From Mariprofundaceae bacterium (GTDB lineage Bacteria > Pseudomonadota > Zetaproteobacteria > Mariprofundales > Mariprofundaceae), in assembly GCA_030950925.1 (NCBI GenBank), contig JAUZQO010000003.1, positions 42,057 to 106,056 on the forward strand: DNA of 64,000 nucleotides, written 5' to 3'. The notes under the pieces are model-generated. The model saw only the letters and a program-made list of their open reading frames with translations. It had not been told where the DNA came from and did no database searches. Each line of letters opens with the position of its first letter. Position 1 is the first letter of the stretch. Below, one piece after another: positions 8,286 to 16,251 of this stretch. Both the position numbers and the translations under genes were made by a program.

Positions 8286-9686
8286 ATGAAACATTATCTT
8301 ATCGCAGGCACACAATCAGGTTGTGGTAAAACCACAGCCACACTGGCATTGATGCAGCATGTCCAAGCATTAGGAAAAGCGGTTGCACCCTTCAAATCAG
8401 GGTCTGATTTTTTAGATCCGATGTGGCATGAGCTGGCATGTGGGCGTACTTCTTACAATTTGGATACACACATGGTGGGCGTGGCTATGAGCCGTCAACT
8501 GTTGGCTAAAAAATCCGCAGATGCAGATATGAGCATCATCGAAGGTGTGATGGGCTTGTTTGATGGACGTAGCGGCGTGGGCGGTGAAGGTTCAAGCGCG
8601 CATTTGGCTAAAGAGCTGGATTTGCCTGTCATCTTGGTGGTGTCTGCCAAAGGCATGAGTGGTTCGATTGTGCCGTTGGTGGAAGGCTTTGTGGCGAGAG
8701 CCAAAGCCATGGATGTGGAGATTGTAGGCATCATCGCCAACCATGTCGGCAGTGACAATCATGCCAAGCTATTGCGTGAATTATTGCAGGAATTTGAACT
8801 GCCAGCGCTTATGGCTTGGCTGGGTAAAAATGCACCGCAACTGCCCGAACGACACTTGGGTTTAAAGATGCCAAGTGAGTTGGATTTACCTAATTTTTCA
8901 AATCATTTTCATGTTGAGAAACTTTTTTGCACCGCCAAGGCGCGAAGGAACGGAGAGAAAAAAACAGATCCCCCAGAAATGAGTAAGCAATATGTTGAAA
9001 GTTTAGAACAGACCGAGCACTTATCTTCCTTCGCACCTTTGCTGGGTGAGCTTGTCGAACCCCTGCGCGGTAATTTATTAAAAAACAAAACCATCGCTAT
9101 CACCAAAGATGAAGCCTTTTGTTTTATCTATGCTGCCAATATTGAATGGCTAGAAGCGCAAGGGGCGATGGTCGTCTATTTTTCACCATTGGCTGGCGAT
9201 GAAGTACCTGACCATGCCGATGCTTTGTGGCTCGTCGGCGGTTATCCCGAACTACATTTGGAAGCTTTGAGTCAATCAAAAAGCTTGCCTTCCATTCGTG
9301 ATTTTATTGAAAGCAATCAACCTGTGTTGGCAGAATGTGGCGGCATGATGCTTTTGGGGCAAAGCATGATGCTTACTTCCGAGTCGCAAAGATGCGGAGA
9401 AACGCAGCGAACAAGCATGATCGGTATTCTGCCATGTGATTTTGTCATGCAGGATAAATTGGCAGGTTTGGGGTATCGAGAAGATGCCCGTGGTGTGCGA
9501 GGCCATGAATTTCATTATTCTAAACGAGAAATGACTGCGGAAGCCCAAAGGCGCGGAGGGATGCAGCCTGCTTTTGAAGTCAACCGTGGCGATTCAGGCA
9601 TGCGTTACAAAAATCTAAGAGCATCATATATTCATTGGTTTTTTTCAAGCCAATCTAAGGAGGTAGCCTTATGGTTTACCCAATAA
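8286..9686 (+). CDS. cbiA: cobyrinate a,c-diamide synthase
   Basis: Amidates the a and c side chains of cobyrinic acid using glutamine and ATP. The N-terminal dethiobiotin-synthetase-like ATPase has the P-loop GTQSGCGKTTATLAL at residue 8, then FKSGSDFLDP and EGVMGLFDG. The C-terminal class I-like glutamine amidotransferase shows LWLVGGYPELH, the nucleophile cysteine in LAECGGMM (residue 351) and GHEFHYS. ATG 8286 is chosen because the conserved domain starts there; the frame is open to 8232. The protein is odd in carrying four stretches whose DNA matches the dispersed repeat of this operon: about residues 215-226 and 247-262 in the linker, and 365-375 and 416-427 in the amidotransferase domain. 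The total of 466 residues stays near family length. Confidence 0.93.
   Translation: MKHYLIAGTQSGCGKTTATLALMQHVQALGKAVAPFKSGSDFLDPMWHELACGRTSYNLDTHMVGVAMSRQLLAKKSADADMSIIEGVMGLFDGRSGVGGEGSSAHLAKELDLPVILVVSAKGMSGSIVPLVEGFVARAKAMDVEIVGIIANHVGSDNHAKLLRELLQEFELPALMAWLGKNAPQLPERHLGLKMPSELDLPNFSNHFHVEKLFCTAKARRNGEKKTDPPEMSKQYVESLEQTEHLSSFAPLLGELVEPLRGNLLKNKTIAITKDEAFCFIYAANIEWLEAQGAMVVYFSPLAGDEVPDHADALWLVGGYPELHLEALSQSKSLPSIRDFIESNQPVLAECGGMMLLGQSMMLTSESQRCGETQRTSMIGILPCDFVMQDKLAGLGYREDARGVRGHEFHYSKREMTAEAQRRGGMQPAFEVNRGDSGMRYKNLRASYIHWFFSSQSKEVALWFTQ
8929..8965 (-). repeat. cob-operon dispersed repeat, copy A (inside cbiA)
   Basis: Reverse-oriented copy: ACCGCCAAGGCGCGAAGG followed by AACGGAGAGAAAAAAA. 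It is the complement of the TTCTCCGCGCCT...GCGGT core seen in the other copies. It is read in frame as a basic peptide containing TAKARRNGEKK in the linker of CbiA. Confidence 0.65.
9025..9072 (+). repeat. cob-operon dispersed repeat, copy B (inside cbiA)
   Basis: Forward copy CTTCCTTCGCACCTTTGCT, then GGGTGAGCTTGTCGAACCCC and TGCGCGGTAA. The middle GTGAGCTTGTCGA block is shared with copies E and F. In frame it encodes SSFAPLLGELVEPLRGN. With copy A it forms an inverted pair about 60 bp apart. Confidence 0.7.
9379..9410 (-). repeat. cob-operon dispersed repeat, copy C (inside cbiA)
   Basis: Diverged reverse copy (GAGTCGCAAAGATGCGGAGA then AACGCAGCG) in the amidotransferase domain, read as SQRCGETQRTS. 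The match to the other copies is weaker than A, B, E and F. Confidence 0.5.
9533..9567 (-). repeat. cob-operon dispersed repeat, copy D (inside cbiA)
   Basis: Reverse copy ACTGCGGAAGCCCAAAGGCG then CGGAGGGATGCAG, read in frame as MTAEAQRRGGMQP shortly after the GHEFHYS motif of CbiA. Confidence 0.6.
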
Positions 9687-9692
9687 TTTTTT

Positions 9693-9746
9693 GTTTTTCT
9701 TCGCGCCTTCGGCGGGTGAGCTTGTCGACCCCCTCTGCGGTGAAGG
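9693..9746 (+). repeat. cob-operon dispersed repeat, copy E (cbiA-cobO spacer)
   Basis: Forward copy: TTTTTCTTCGCGCCTTCGGC, GGGTGAGCTTGTCGACCCCC, TCTGCGGTGAAGG. It fills almost all of the 66-bp spacer, and its final GAAGG lies just before the cobO start codon. Confidence 0.75.
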
Positions 9747-9752
9747 TTTAAT

Positions 9753-10298
9753 ATGGCCATCAAGCGCAGAGAACACCGCCAAGGCGTGACCCTCGTTCAC
9801 ACGGGTGATGGCAAAGGCAAATCATCTTCGGCATTTGGCATGGTTTTTCGCGCTGCGGCTTGGGGTATGAAGGTTTGCGTGATTCAATTTATCAAAGGAA
9901 AATGGAAGACAGGCGAGCAAAAGGCGGCTGAAAAATTTGATAACATCGAATGGCACGCACTGGGTGATGGCTTTACTTGGGATACCAAAAATCCCGAACA
10001 AGACATCAAAACAACGCGAGAGATTTGGGATTTATGCAAAGCCAAGCTACGTAGCCATGACTACGACTTGATTGTATTTGATGAAATCAATTATTGCACA
10101 GGTTATGGTTGGATTTCTGGCGAGGAAATCGCCACATTGATTCGAGAAGAAAAACCAAGCTGGATGCATCTGGTGTTAACAGGGCGCAATGCTGCGCCTG
10201 AAGTGATTGACGTGGCGGATACCGTCACGGAAATGCGTATGGTCAAACATGCGTTTAAGGAAAAAGGAATCAAAGCCCAACAGGCCATAGAATTTTAA
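9753..10298 (+). CDS. cobO: cob(I)yrinic acid a,c-diamide adenosyltransferase
   Basis: ATP:corrinoid adenosyltransferase of the CobO/BtuR family, which attaches the 5'-deoxyadenosyl group to the reduced corrinoid. The 181-residue product begins with a positively charged arm and the P-loop HTGDGKGKSSSAFG near residue 16. It continues with QFIKGKWKTGE, the VFDEINYCTGYGW segment and LVLTGRNAAPEV, all typical of this family. It follows cbiA in the riboswitch-led operon and probably acts directly on the CbiA product. A repeat occupies the spacer upstream and seems to supply the GAAGG ribosome-binding sequence. Confidence 0.95.
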   Translation: MAIKRREHRQGVTLVHTGDGKGKSSSAFGMVFRAAAWGMKVCVIQFIKGKWKTGEQKAAEKFDNIEWHALGDGFTWDTKNPEQDIKTTREIWDLCKAKLRSHDYDLIVFDEINYCTGYGWISGEEIATLIREEKPSWMHLVLTGRNAAPEVIDVADTVTEMRMVKHAFKEKGIKAQQAIEF

Positions 10299-10312
10299 AC
10301 AAGGAGAACATC

Positions 10313-10510
10313 ATGACTATTTCAACAACCATGCAAGGCAGTATCACCGAGGCGCAAGCCACAACATCTTTGGCAACATGGGCAGAGCGTGCGCTTTGGA
10401 TGGCATGGATTCCATTGGTATTGTTTACCGTATTTTTTGTATCCATTCCTGATGTGCATAATGGCATGCACCCTGTTCGTCATTCCACCACTATTGTGCA
10501 ATGCCACTAA
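10313..10510 (+). CDS. cbtB: CbtB-like cobalt transporter subunit
   Basis: The 65-residue protein has one predicted membrane helix (about residues 28-44, MAWIPLVLFTVFFVSI). Its short C-terminal tail carries metal-ligand residues: DVHNGMHPVRHSTTIVQCH. A single helix with a histidine tail ending in CH is the signature of CbtB, found under B12 riboswitches with the cobalt permease CbtA. The start at 10313 has AAGGAG eight bases upstream. No recognisable CbtA follows; the next gene is an unrelated membrane protein, which makes the partner of this CbtB uncertain. Confidence 0.75.
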   Translation: MTISTTMQGSITEAQATTSLATWAERALWMAWIPLVLFTVFFVSIPDVHNGMHPVRHSTTIVQCH

Positions 10511-10534
10511 GTTTTTGAGATAGGTATCGAATCA

Positions 10535-11521
10535 ATGTCAAAAATAACATGGATGCTTCCTTTGCTATTGGCAGGCTTGGTGATTGCCAGTGGGTTTGGT
10601 TTTGTAACATATTATAATGCCTATGAAGAGTCGGGGGAGCATTGGGCACCTAACTCCCCCATTGCTCATGATACCGCGCGTTTTGCCACCGATATGGGTG
10701 AAGAAGGCGATTATTTGGTGAAAATTGAGAAGCTATCATCAAAATCACCCTTGTTTTTTATTGAATATCAAACACCAGGTGATGTATTGGACATGAAGAT
10801 TCATAGTGATGATGGCATCGTGCGCTTAAGCCAGCAGTTTGCGGATGAAGGGAAGTATCGCATCACTGTTCAGCATTCGATTCACCCCAACCATCATGAA
10901 ACCATTGATTTCACGGTGCAAACACCGTTGGTCAAATATACCAACGATGTGTTGCTGTTTATCTTTTTACTGGCGGCTGGTTTTTTAAGCGGCAAACGCT
11001 TAAAAGCACTGGCGATGCTTGTATTCATGGTATCTGTGGGTGGCATCTCTCAACCGCAAACGGTCTTGGCACATGGCGCAGGTGGTCAACACCAAGTCAT
11101 GGAAGTGAGCAATACAGTGGATGATATTCAGTTGCATTGGCTGAATGGCAAAGCACCAACAGGTGAAGCCAATCGCACGCCGATGGATTGGAGCATGAAA
11201 CTGAGCAAGGCTGGAAAAGCAGTGGCACATGCCTCTTATGATTTGGACTTTGTGCATTTGGAAAGTGGATTTCCAGTGCTGCATATCGAAGGCGTGACCA
11301 CGGCGAACGGTTTGATTGAACTTCAATATAGCCCACCTGATGGCACAGCATATCAATTGCAGTTACGCACCGATATTGATGGGCGCGTCTATCACCTTGC
11401 TTTGATGGGTGAAGCCGAAGCCATTCGCCCAACGGCTGAGCGTAAATGGTCATCGTTTCTTTTGATGATGATTCCAGTGTTGCTTGGTATGGCTTGGGGA
11501 TGGAAATGTGGTAAAACATAA
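10535..11521 (+). CDS. unrecognised membrane protein with His-rich external segments
   Basis: I do not recognise this 328-residue protein. It starts with a membrane anchor or signal (residues 7-27), followed by an extracytoplasmic domain of about 110 residues containing HSIHPNHHE. A helical pair follows (about 138-153 and 157-171). A second external domain starts near AHGAGGQHQVME, with beta-like content and LHWLNGK, and the protein ends in a C-terminal helix (306-325). Its place 24 bp after cbtB, in a B12-riboswitch operon, suggests a role in cobalt handling or sensing, perhaps in place of CbtA. That is inference from context and the histidine clusters only. It is not CbtA-like: too few membrane helices. 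Confidence 0.7.
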   Translation: MSKITWMLPLLLAGLVIASGFGFVTYYNAYEESGEHWAPNSPIAHDTARFATDMGEEGDYLVKIEKLSSKSPLFFIEYQTPGDVLDMKIHSDDGIVRLSQQFADEGKYRITVQHSIHPNHHETIDFTVQTPLVKYTNDVLLFIFLLAAGFLSGKRLKALAMLVFMVSVGGISQPQTVLAHGAGGQHQVMEVSNTVDDIQLHWLNGKAPTGEANRTPMDWSMKLSKAGKAVAHASYDLDFVHLESGFPVLHIEGVTTANGLIELQYSPPDGTAYQLQLRTDIDGRVYHLALMGEAEAIRPTAERKWSSFLLMMIPVLLGMAWGWKCGKT

Positions 11522-11535
11522 GTCAATATTTTTCA

Positions 11536-11565
11536 TTGACATCGTAAATATATTATACATATCAT
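11536..11565 (+). promoter_or_regulatory. probable brnTA promoter
   Basis: TTGACA at 11536 is followed after 18 bp by TATCAT at 11560, six bases before the brnT ATG. Near-palindromic A/T-rich sequence lies between (GTAAATATATTATAC), and ATTGAC / GTCAAT flank the region. An autoregulatory BrnA site here would fit the family. Confidence 0.45.
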
Positions 11566-11570
11566 AGTCA

Positions 11571-11858
11571 ATGATTAAATTTGAATGGGATTCAATCAAA
11601 GCTGATTCGAATATAAAAAAGCATAGCATATCTTTTGAAGAAGCTAAGTCGGTTTTTTATGACGAGTTTGCTGTTCAATTTTATCAAAATGATAACATAG
11701 AAGGAGAAGATCGTTTTTTGCTACTTGGGCTTAGTACAACACACAAGGTTCTTATGATTTGTTACTGCGAAAGAGATTCGGGAAATATTGTTCAAATCAT
11801 TTCTGCACGTGAAGCAACGAAAAACGAACGAAAATTCTATGAAGGTGATGGAAAATGA
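11571..11858 (+). CDS. brnT: BrnT ribonuclease toxin
   Basis: The 95-residue protein matches the BrnT toxin family, a RelE-like ribonuclease that inhibits translation. It opens with IKFEWDSIKADSNIKKHSIS (the FEWDxxKxxxNxxKHxxxFxEA pattern), continues with DRFLLLGLSTTHKVLMICYC, and ends with the ISAREATKNERKFYE block carrying the conserved Arg and Glu residues. Its stop overlaps the start of brnA by 4 bp. The pair begins the A/T-rich block inserted between the cobalt genes and cbiF, and may help keep that block in the chromosome. Confidence 0.9.
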   Translation: MIKFEWDSIKADSNIKKHSISFEEAKSVFYDEFAVQFYQNDNIEGEDRFLLLGLSTTHKVLMICYCERDSGNIVQIISAREATKNERKFYEGDGK

Positions 11859-12076
11859 AAAGTGAATATGATTTATCCAAAATGCAATCAAGAAAAAATC
11901 CTTATGCTTCTAAACTGAAAAAACCTGTGACCATGAGGTTAAGCGAAGATGTTATTGAATATTTTAAATCCATGGCAAAAGATTCAGATATTCCATACCA
12001 AACACTGATTAATTTATACCTTCGAGATTGTTTAAACCAGCACCGTAAGCTTGATATTTCATGGCACTCATCATGA
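11855..12076 (+). CDS. brnA: BrnA antitoxin
   Basis: The 73-residue partner of BrnT. BrnA proteins combine a toxin-binding segment with a ribbon-helix-helix DNA-binding domain; here the RHH-like part is KPVTMRLSEDVIEYFKSMAK followed by DIPYQTLINLYLRDCL. It would neutralise BrnT and repress the operon. The ATG overlaps the brnT stop. The 3' end abuts a truncated GIY-YIG gene. Confidence 0.88.
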   Translation: MKSEYDLSKMQSRKNPYASKLKKPVTMRLSEDVIEYFKSMAKDSDIPYQTLINLYLRDCLNQHRKLDISWHSS

Positions 12077-12306
12077 ACCTTTTACCCAAAACAGTCCGAC
12101 TCTTTTTGATGGATGGCGTGGCTTCTGGGCGTTGGATGTGTGAATTATCGAACTGGACAGGAAAAGCGTATAAAATACCTCGTTCGATGCTGAATCAAAG
12201 TAAAGATAGAGAGGATTTACAATCGACAGGTATTTATCTTTTATTCGGACGTAGTGATGAATTGGGCGGAAAAGATAGAATATACATTGGTGAGGCTGAA
12301 AGTTAG
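12073..12306 (+). pseudogene. GIY-YIG nuclease-like protein, N-terminal fragment
   Basis: From ATG 12073 the frame reads MNLLPKTVRLFLMDGVASGR, then GIYLLFG and RIYIGEAES before a TAG at 12304. This is the N-terminal part of the GIY-YIG / DUF4357 proteins commonly found beside restriction systems: it contains the GIY and YIG strands and stops just after the second. The catalytic Arg helix and the rest of the domain are missing. A DUF4357 C-terminal fragment sits on the far side of the restriction-modification genes at about 16,250, so the original gene seems to have been split. Confidence 0.65.
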
Positions 12307-12351
12307 CTGTATAAAATCAAACACGGTGGCAACATCAAAAAGTAGGAAAAA

Positions 12352-14733
12352 ATGGATAAAATTGTAATAAAAAAATACCTAAAGCAACAGAAAGTAAAGG
12401 CTGTTGAAAAGTTTGATTTTGCCAAATCCACAATCAGCTATACCAATGCAATCAAACAGACCCGTGAAATAAAGAACATCACAGGTGATGAGGAAATAGT
12501 CCGTGCCTATGTACTTACAAAATTAGTCAATATTCTTGGGTACAAACCAGAAAATATTGAAATTGAAAAAGAATATGATATTGGCAGACCAAAAGTAAAC
12601 AAGCCAAGAATTGATGTTGTTGTCAGAGACAACAACGGTGATGCTTTTCTCTATATCGAACTAAAAAGCCCAGAAGATTACGAAAAAGACAAAGACGAAG
12701 TAATAGAAAAACAGCTTTTTAATCTTGCCTCTCAAGAAAAAGGACAAGGCATAGGCGTTAAATATCTTGTTCTCTATTCATTCGATATTGTTAATGATGA
12801 AATTAAAGATAAATGTATCATCATTGATTATGAAAAATACACCTCTTTTGATTCATGGAAAGAGGAGAGAAACTTTGCCGATGAACTCCCCGCCAGATAC
12901 GGAAAGGCACAGAAAGAACCTTTTATAAAAGGTGGAAAAAAAGATTTAGAAACCAATTTTAGCCATGAGCAATTAGAAAGCCTTAGAAAAAATTTGCACA
13001 ATGTCTTATGGGGTGGTGGCGGGACAGATGATAACGAGGTTTTTTCATCTTTAACCAACTTGATATTGGCAAAAATTCAAGATGAGAGCGAAAAAAAGGG
13101 AAGTGAAAAATACGACTTCCAAATTTTTTCTTACGCAAAAAAAAGCGATGAAAAATTTGAAACCAAAGACCAATTATTTGATCGCATCAACACCCTGTAC
13201 CGCAGAGCATTAAAACAACGTCTTAATATCCTTGATGAAAAAAAGCTGAATAAATCTTATGTTATTGATGAAAATAAATTTTCATTAGCAAAGTTAAAAT
13301 ATACCGTTCAAGAACTGGAAAAATACTCTTTTGTCGATGGAAAAAACAGCTTTGATGGCAAAGACATTCTAGGCGACTTTTTTGAAGGCATTATCCGAGA
13401 AGGATTTAAGCAAAGCAAAGGGCAATTTTTTACCCATATCAATGTAGTTCGATTTCTATTGTGGGGTTTGCAACTTGATAAATTAGCATTAGATCGGGTG
13501 AATAATGACTTAGAAATTCCCTATCTCATTGATCCCAGTGCAGGCAGTGGTACTTTCTTAATTGAATACATGAAATTTATCACCAAAAACCTTAAATATC
13601 GCTTTAAAGATAAATTAGACGACACCCGAGATATTGATGATAAATTTCATCAATGGTTTATGCCCGACCACCGAGAAAACAAATGGGCTAAAGATTACAT
13701 CTATGGTAGTGAAATAAATTTTAATCTTGGCACAGCCACCAAAGTAAATATGATTTTACACGGTGATGGTTCAAGCAATATTTTTGTAAAAGATGGGTTA
13801 TTGCCGTTTAAGCTCTACGACAAAGAAACCGCCCCTAACTTTCTTAAACAATATGAGCCTGATAATCTTTATGCCGATAAAGAGGTCAATAAACAATTTG
13901 ATGTCATTATTACCAATCCACCTTTTAGCGTAGATTTAGACAATGAGACCAAAAAGAATGTAAAAAAAGAATTTGTCTTTGGCGACAAAAAGAACTCTGA
14001 AAATTTGTTTATTGAAAGATGGTATCAACTGTTAAAACCCAATGGGCGTTTTGCCGCTGTTTTACCTGAAAGCGTATTTGATACCACCGAAAATAAATAT
14101 ATTCGTTTGTTTGTCTATAAATATTTCAAAGTAAAAGCTATTGTTTCATTACCACAAGTGACTTTTGAACCATACACTTCAACCAAAACCAGTCTGCTTT
14201 TTGCTCAAAAGAAAACAACGGGTGAAATAGAACAATGGAATGAGCTATGGAGTAAATACTCTAATGAATGGAGTTTGTTAAAAACTCGTTGTGATAAAGA
14301 AATTGAGCATTTTATCAAAGGAAAAGCCATTTCTAAAAAATGGGCTATTGCTAAAGAAACAGAAAAAAAGCGACAAAATAACCTGTTGCGATTATTGAAA
14401 GATTATCTGGAAGAAGATGACGATAAATTATCTTTAAAGGAACTGGTAGAAAAATATCAGAGTGAAATAGTCGAACTATGCAAATTCGATAAAGACACGA
14501 AAGAAAGTTTTGGTTTTGTCAATACTTGGTGGGTATTCGGTGAAGTAGCCAAAGAATTAAACTACTCAATATTTATGGCAGAAGTAGACCATGTGGGATA
14601 TAAACGTACCAAACGAGGTGAAAAACCTATGCCAAATGACCTTTACCGTTTAAGTGCAGATGGTGAGGTTATGGTTAATGATGGCGTAAAAGAAACAGCA
14701 TTGGATTTTTTGAGAGGTGTTAAATGGGATTAA
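12352..14733 (+). CDS. nuclease-methyltransferase fusion subunit (BcgI-like RM)
   Basis: A 793-residue fusion protein. Residues about 45-190 form a PD-(D/E)XK nuclease-like domain, with D88 in PRIDVVV and E103-x-K105 in YIELKSP. From about residue 270 it becomes an HsdM-type N6-adenine methyltransferase, with motif I DPSAGSGTFLIEY (residue 394) and the catalytic NPPF (about residue 522), followed by a coiled, lysine-rich segment. The separate specificity gene follows with a 10-bp overlap. Nuclease and methylase on one chain with a separate S subunit is the BcgI (type IIB/IIG) plan, so no hsdR is needed. The SD AGGA precedes ATG 12352. Codons are strongly A/T-ending compared with the cob genes around it, a sign of transfer. 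Confidence 0.85.
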   Translation: MDKIVIKKYLKQQKVKAVEKFDFAKSTISYTNAIKQTREIKNITGDEEIVRAYVLTKLVNILGYKPENIEIEKEYDIGRPKVNKPRIDVVVRDNNGDAFLYIELKSPEDYEKDKDEVIEKQLFNLASQEKGQGIGVKYLVLYSFDIVNDEIKDKCIIIDYEKYTSFDSWKEERNFADELPARYGKAQKEPFIKGGKKDLETNFSHEQLESLRKNLHNVLWGGGGTDDNEVFSSLTNLILAKIQDESEKKGSEKYDFQIFSYAKKSDEKFETKDQLFDRINTLYRRALKQRLNILDEKKLNKSYVIDENKFSLAKLKYTVQELEKYSFVDGKNSFDGKDILGDFFEGIIREGFKQSKGQFFTHINVVRFLLWGLQLDKLALDRVNNDLEIPYLIDPSAGSGTFLIEYMKFITKNLKYRFKDKLDDTRDIDDKFHQWFMPDHRENKWAKDYIYGSEINFNLGTATKVNMILHGDGSSNIFVKDGLLPFKLYDKETAPNFLKQYEPDNLYADKEVNKQFDVIITNPPFSVDLDNETKKNVKKEFVFGDKKNSENLFIERWYQLLKPNGRFAAVLPESVFDTTENKYIRLFVYKYFKVKAIVSLPQVTFEPYTSTKTSLLFAQKKTTGEIEQWNELWSKYSNEWSLLKTRCDKEIEHFIKGKAISKKWAIAKETEKKRQNNLLRLLKDYLEEDDDKLSLKELVEKYQSEIVELCKFDKDTKESFGFVNTWWVFGEVAKELNYSIFMAEVDHVGYKRTKRGEKPMPNDLYRLSADGEVMVNDGVKETALDFLRGVKWD

Positions 14734-16169
14734 GGCAGTTTGATATTACGCTAGATCAGTTTTCCGCAGAAGCCTCATTACGATGCGATACAGATTTCAT
14801 TGATTTTAGTCGAATACCTAAAGAAAAATCATTTTCCTTTGGTACCTTATTTGATGTTGTTGAATATGAAAAAAAAGATCGTTTAGCTCTAATTGATGAT
14901 ATTGAAGATATACCATTTCAATATTCAGAAATCGGTAATGTCACAAAACAAGGTGATGTTGAGGCAGTTACATTAGATTTTTCTACAAGAGATGAACTTG
15001 TAGAGGACTACTTTAAAAAAATAGAAAAAGGTGATATTCAAACAGCTCAAGCAGGAAATATTCTGCTTTCAAAAGTTCGCCCTAACCTTAAAAAATATGT
15101 TCTCATTGATGGTGATCTAACAGATATTTTTTATACAACAGCACTCATTCAGCTTAGACCAAAAAAGCTAAACAAGTTGCTTTTCTATTCTTTGCGCACA
15201 GTTTTTTATAACAACCTAATGTCAATCGCCAGACAAGGAAAAGGCTATCCAACCCTTAAAGTTAATGATCTTTTTTGCATTAAGTTGGACTCAAATATAA
15301 TCAATATGTTTGAGGATAAGGAGCAAAGTCTTTTAAATAAAATAGAACCAATCGAGCAAAACATAAAAAAACTTAAATCAAAAATTAAAGCTCCTCATGA
15401 AGTTGTCAATCGAGTTTTTACCAGAGAGCTTAATTTTAATCTTGAACGTTTTGAAGCACTGAAAAAAGTAAAAATATTTGATGTTGATTTTAGCCACTAT
15501 GGAAATAATAAAGATTTACGCTATAGCGTTAAATTTCATCGCCAAGCTGGACAATTTGTCCTTGATGAACTCAAAAGCAAAACCAGTAAAAAAATCAAAG
15601 ACTTTATATCTGTGCCAATAGTCTTAGGCAAAGGCATATCCCCTGCACAATACGATGATGATAATGGAGAATACTATTACCTTTCAATGGCAACCATTAA
15701 AAATTGGAAGTTTGAAAAAGATAATGCTCATTTGGTAACGGATAAATTTGCTAGTGATAATCAAAATAAAACCATACAGGTTAATGATATTCTCCTCGCC
15801 CGTTCAGGCGAGGGAACGATAGGAAAGGTAGCCATCATCACTGATGAAGAGCTAAACGGTATCTTTGCTGACTTTACTATGCGGATTAGGTTGAAAGACT
15901 ACAATTCATTATTTGCCTATTATTATTTCAGAACCGAATATTTTCAATACCTTGTGGAAATCAACAAAAAAGGACTTGGCAATAACACAAATATTTTCCC
16001 AAGCCAAATACAGGAATTTCCACTTTTAGATATTTCAACAGAAGAACAAGAGCGGATAGTCTTTGAAATAAAAACAGAACTGGATGCACAAGAAAAAATA
16101 AAAGCACAGATAGCACAAGAAAGAAACAAGATTGATGAAGTTATCGAAAATGCAATCAAAAACAGCTAA
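14724..16169 (+). CDS. hsdS: type I-like restriction specificity subunit HsdS
   Basis: The 481-residue protein is a DNA sequence-recognition subunit with two target-recognition halves. The first half has the pattern AQAGNILLSKVRPNLKKYV and LKVNDLFCIKL; the second repeats it as VNDILLARSGEGTIGKVAII and FPSQIQEFPLLDI. Each half is followed by a helical spacer (EPIEQNIKKLKSKI and the C-terminal IKAQIAQERNKIDEVIENAI). It would form the complex with the upstream nuclease-methyltransferase. Its stop codon TAA is part of a GCTAACA box that begins an attC-like hairpin. Confidence 0.9.
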   Translation: MGLRQFDITLDQFSAEASLRCDTDFIDFSRIPKEKSFSFGTLFDVVEYEKKDRLALIDDIEDIPFQYSEIGNVTKQGDVEAVTLDFSTRDELVEDYFKKIEKGDIQTAQAGNILLSKVRPNLKKYVLIDGDLTDIFYTTALIQLRPKKLNKLLFYSLRTVFYNNLMSIARQGKGYPTLKVNDLFCIKLDSNIINMFEDKEQSLLNKIEPIEQNIKKLKSKIKAPHEVVNRVFTRELNFNLERFEALKKVKIFDVDFSHYGNNKDLRYSVKFHRQAGQFVLDELKSKTSKKIKDFISVPIVLGKGISPAQYDDDNGEYYYLSMATIKNWKFEKDNAHLVTDKFASDNQNKTIQVNDILLARSGEGTIGKVAIITDEELNGIFADFTMRIRLKDYNSLFAYYYFRTEYFQYLVEINKKGLGNNTNIFPSQIQEFPLLDISTEEQERIVFEIKTELDAQEKIKAQIAQERNKIDEVIENAIKNS

Positions 16170-16251
16170 CAAAAGCATCCAGCGGACAGTTAAAAGCGGC
16201 GTTTCGCTACGCTACACTCTGCTTTTAACTGCCGCTGATGCAGGCGATATA
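16165..16251 (+). repeat. attC-like hairpin at end of RM block
   Basis: GCTAACA (overlapping the hsdS stop) is followed by a long imperfect inverted repeat. The left arm is GCAT-C-CAGCGG-A-CAGTTAAAAGC (16175-16197) and the right arm GCTTTTAACTG-CCGCTG-ATGC (16221-16241). The two unpaired bases are both in the left arm. An R''-type box, bulged long hairpin and position at a gene end resemble an integron cassette attC. The opposite R' box is absent or degraded (GATATAG instead of GTTRRRY). Confidence 0.45.
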
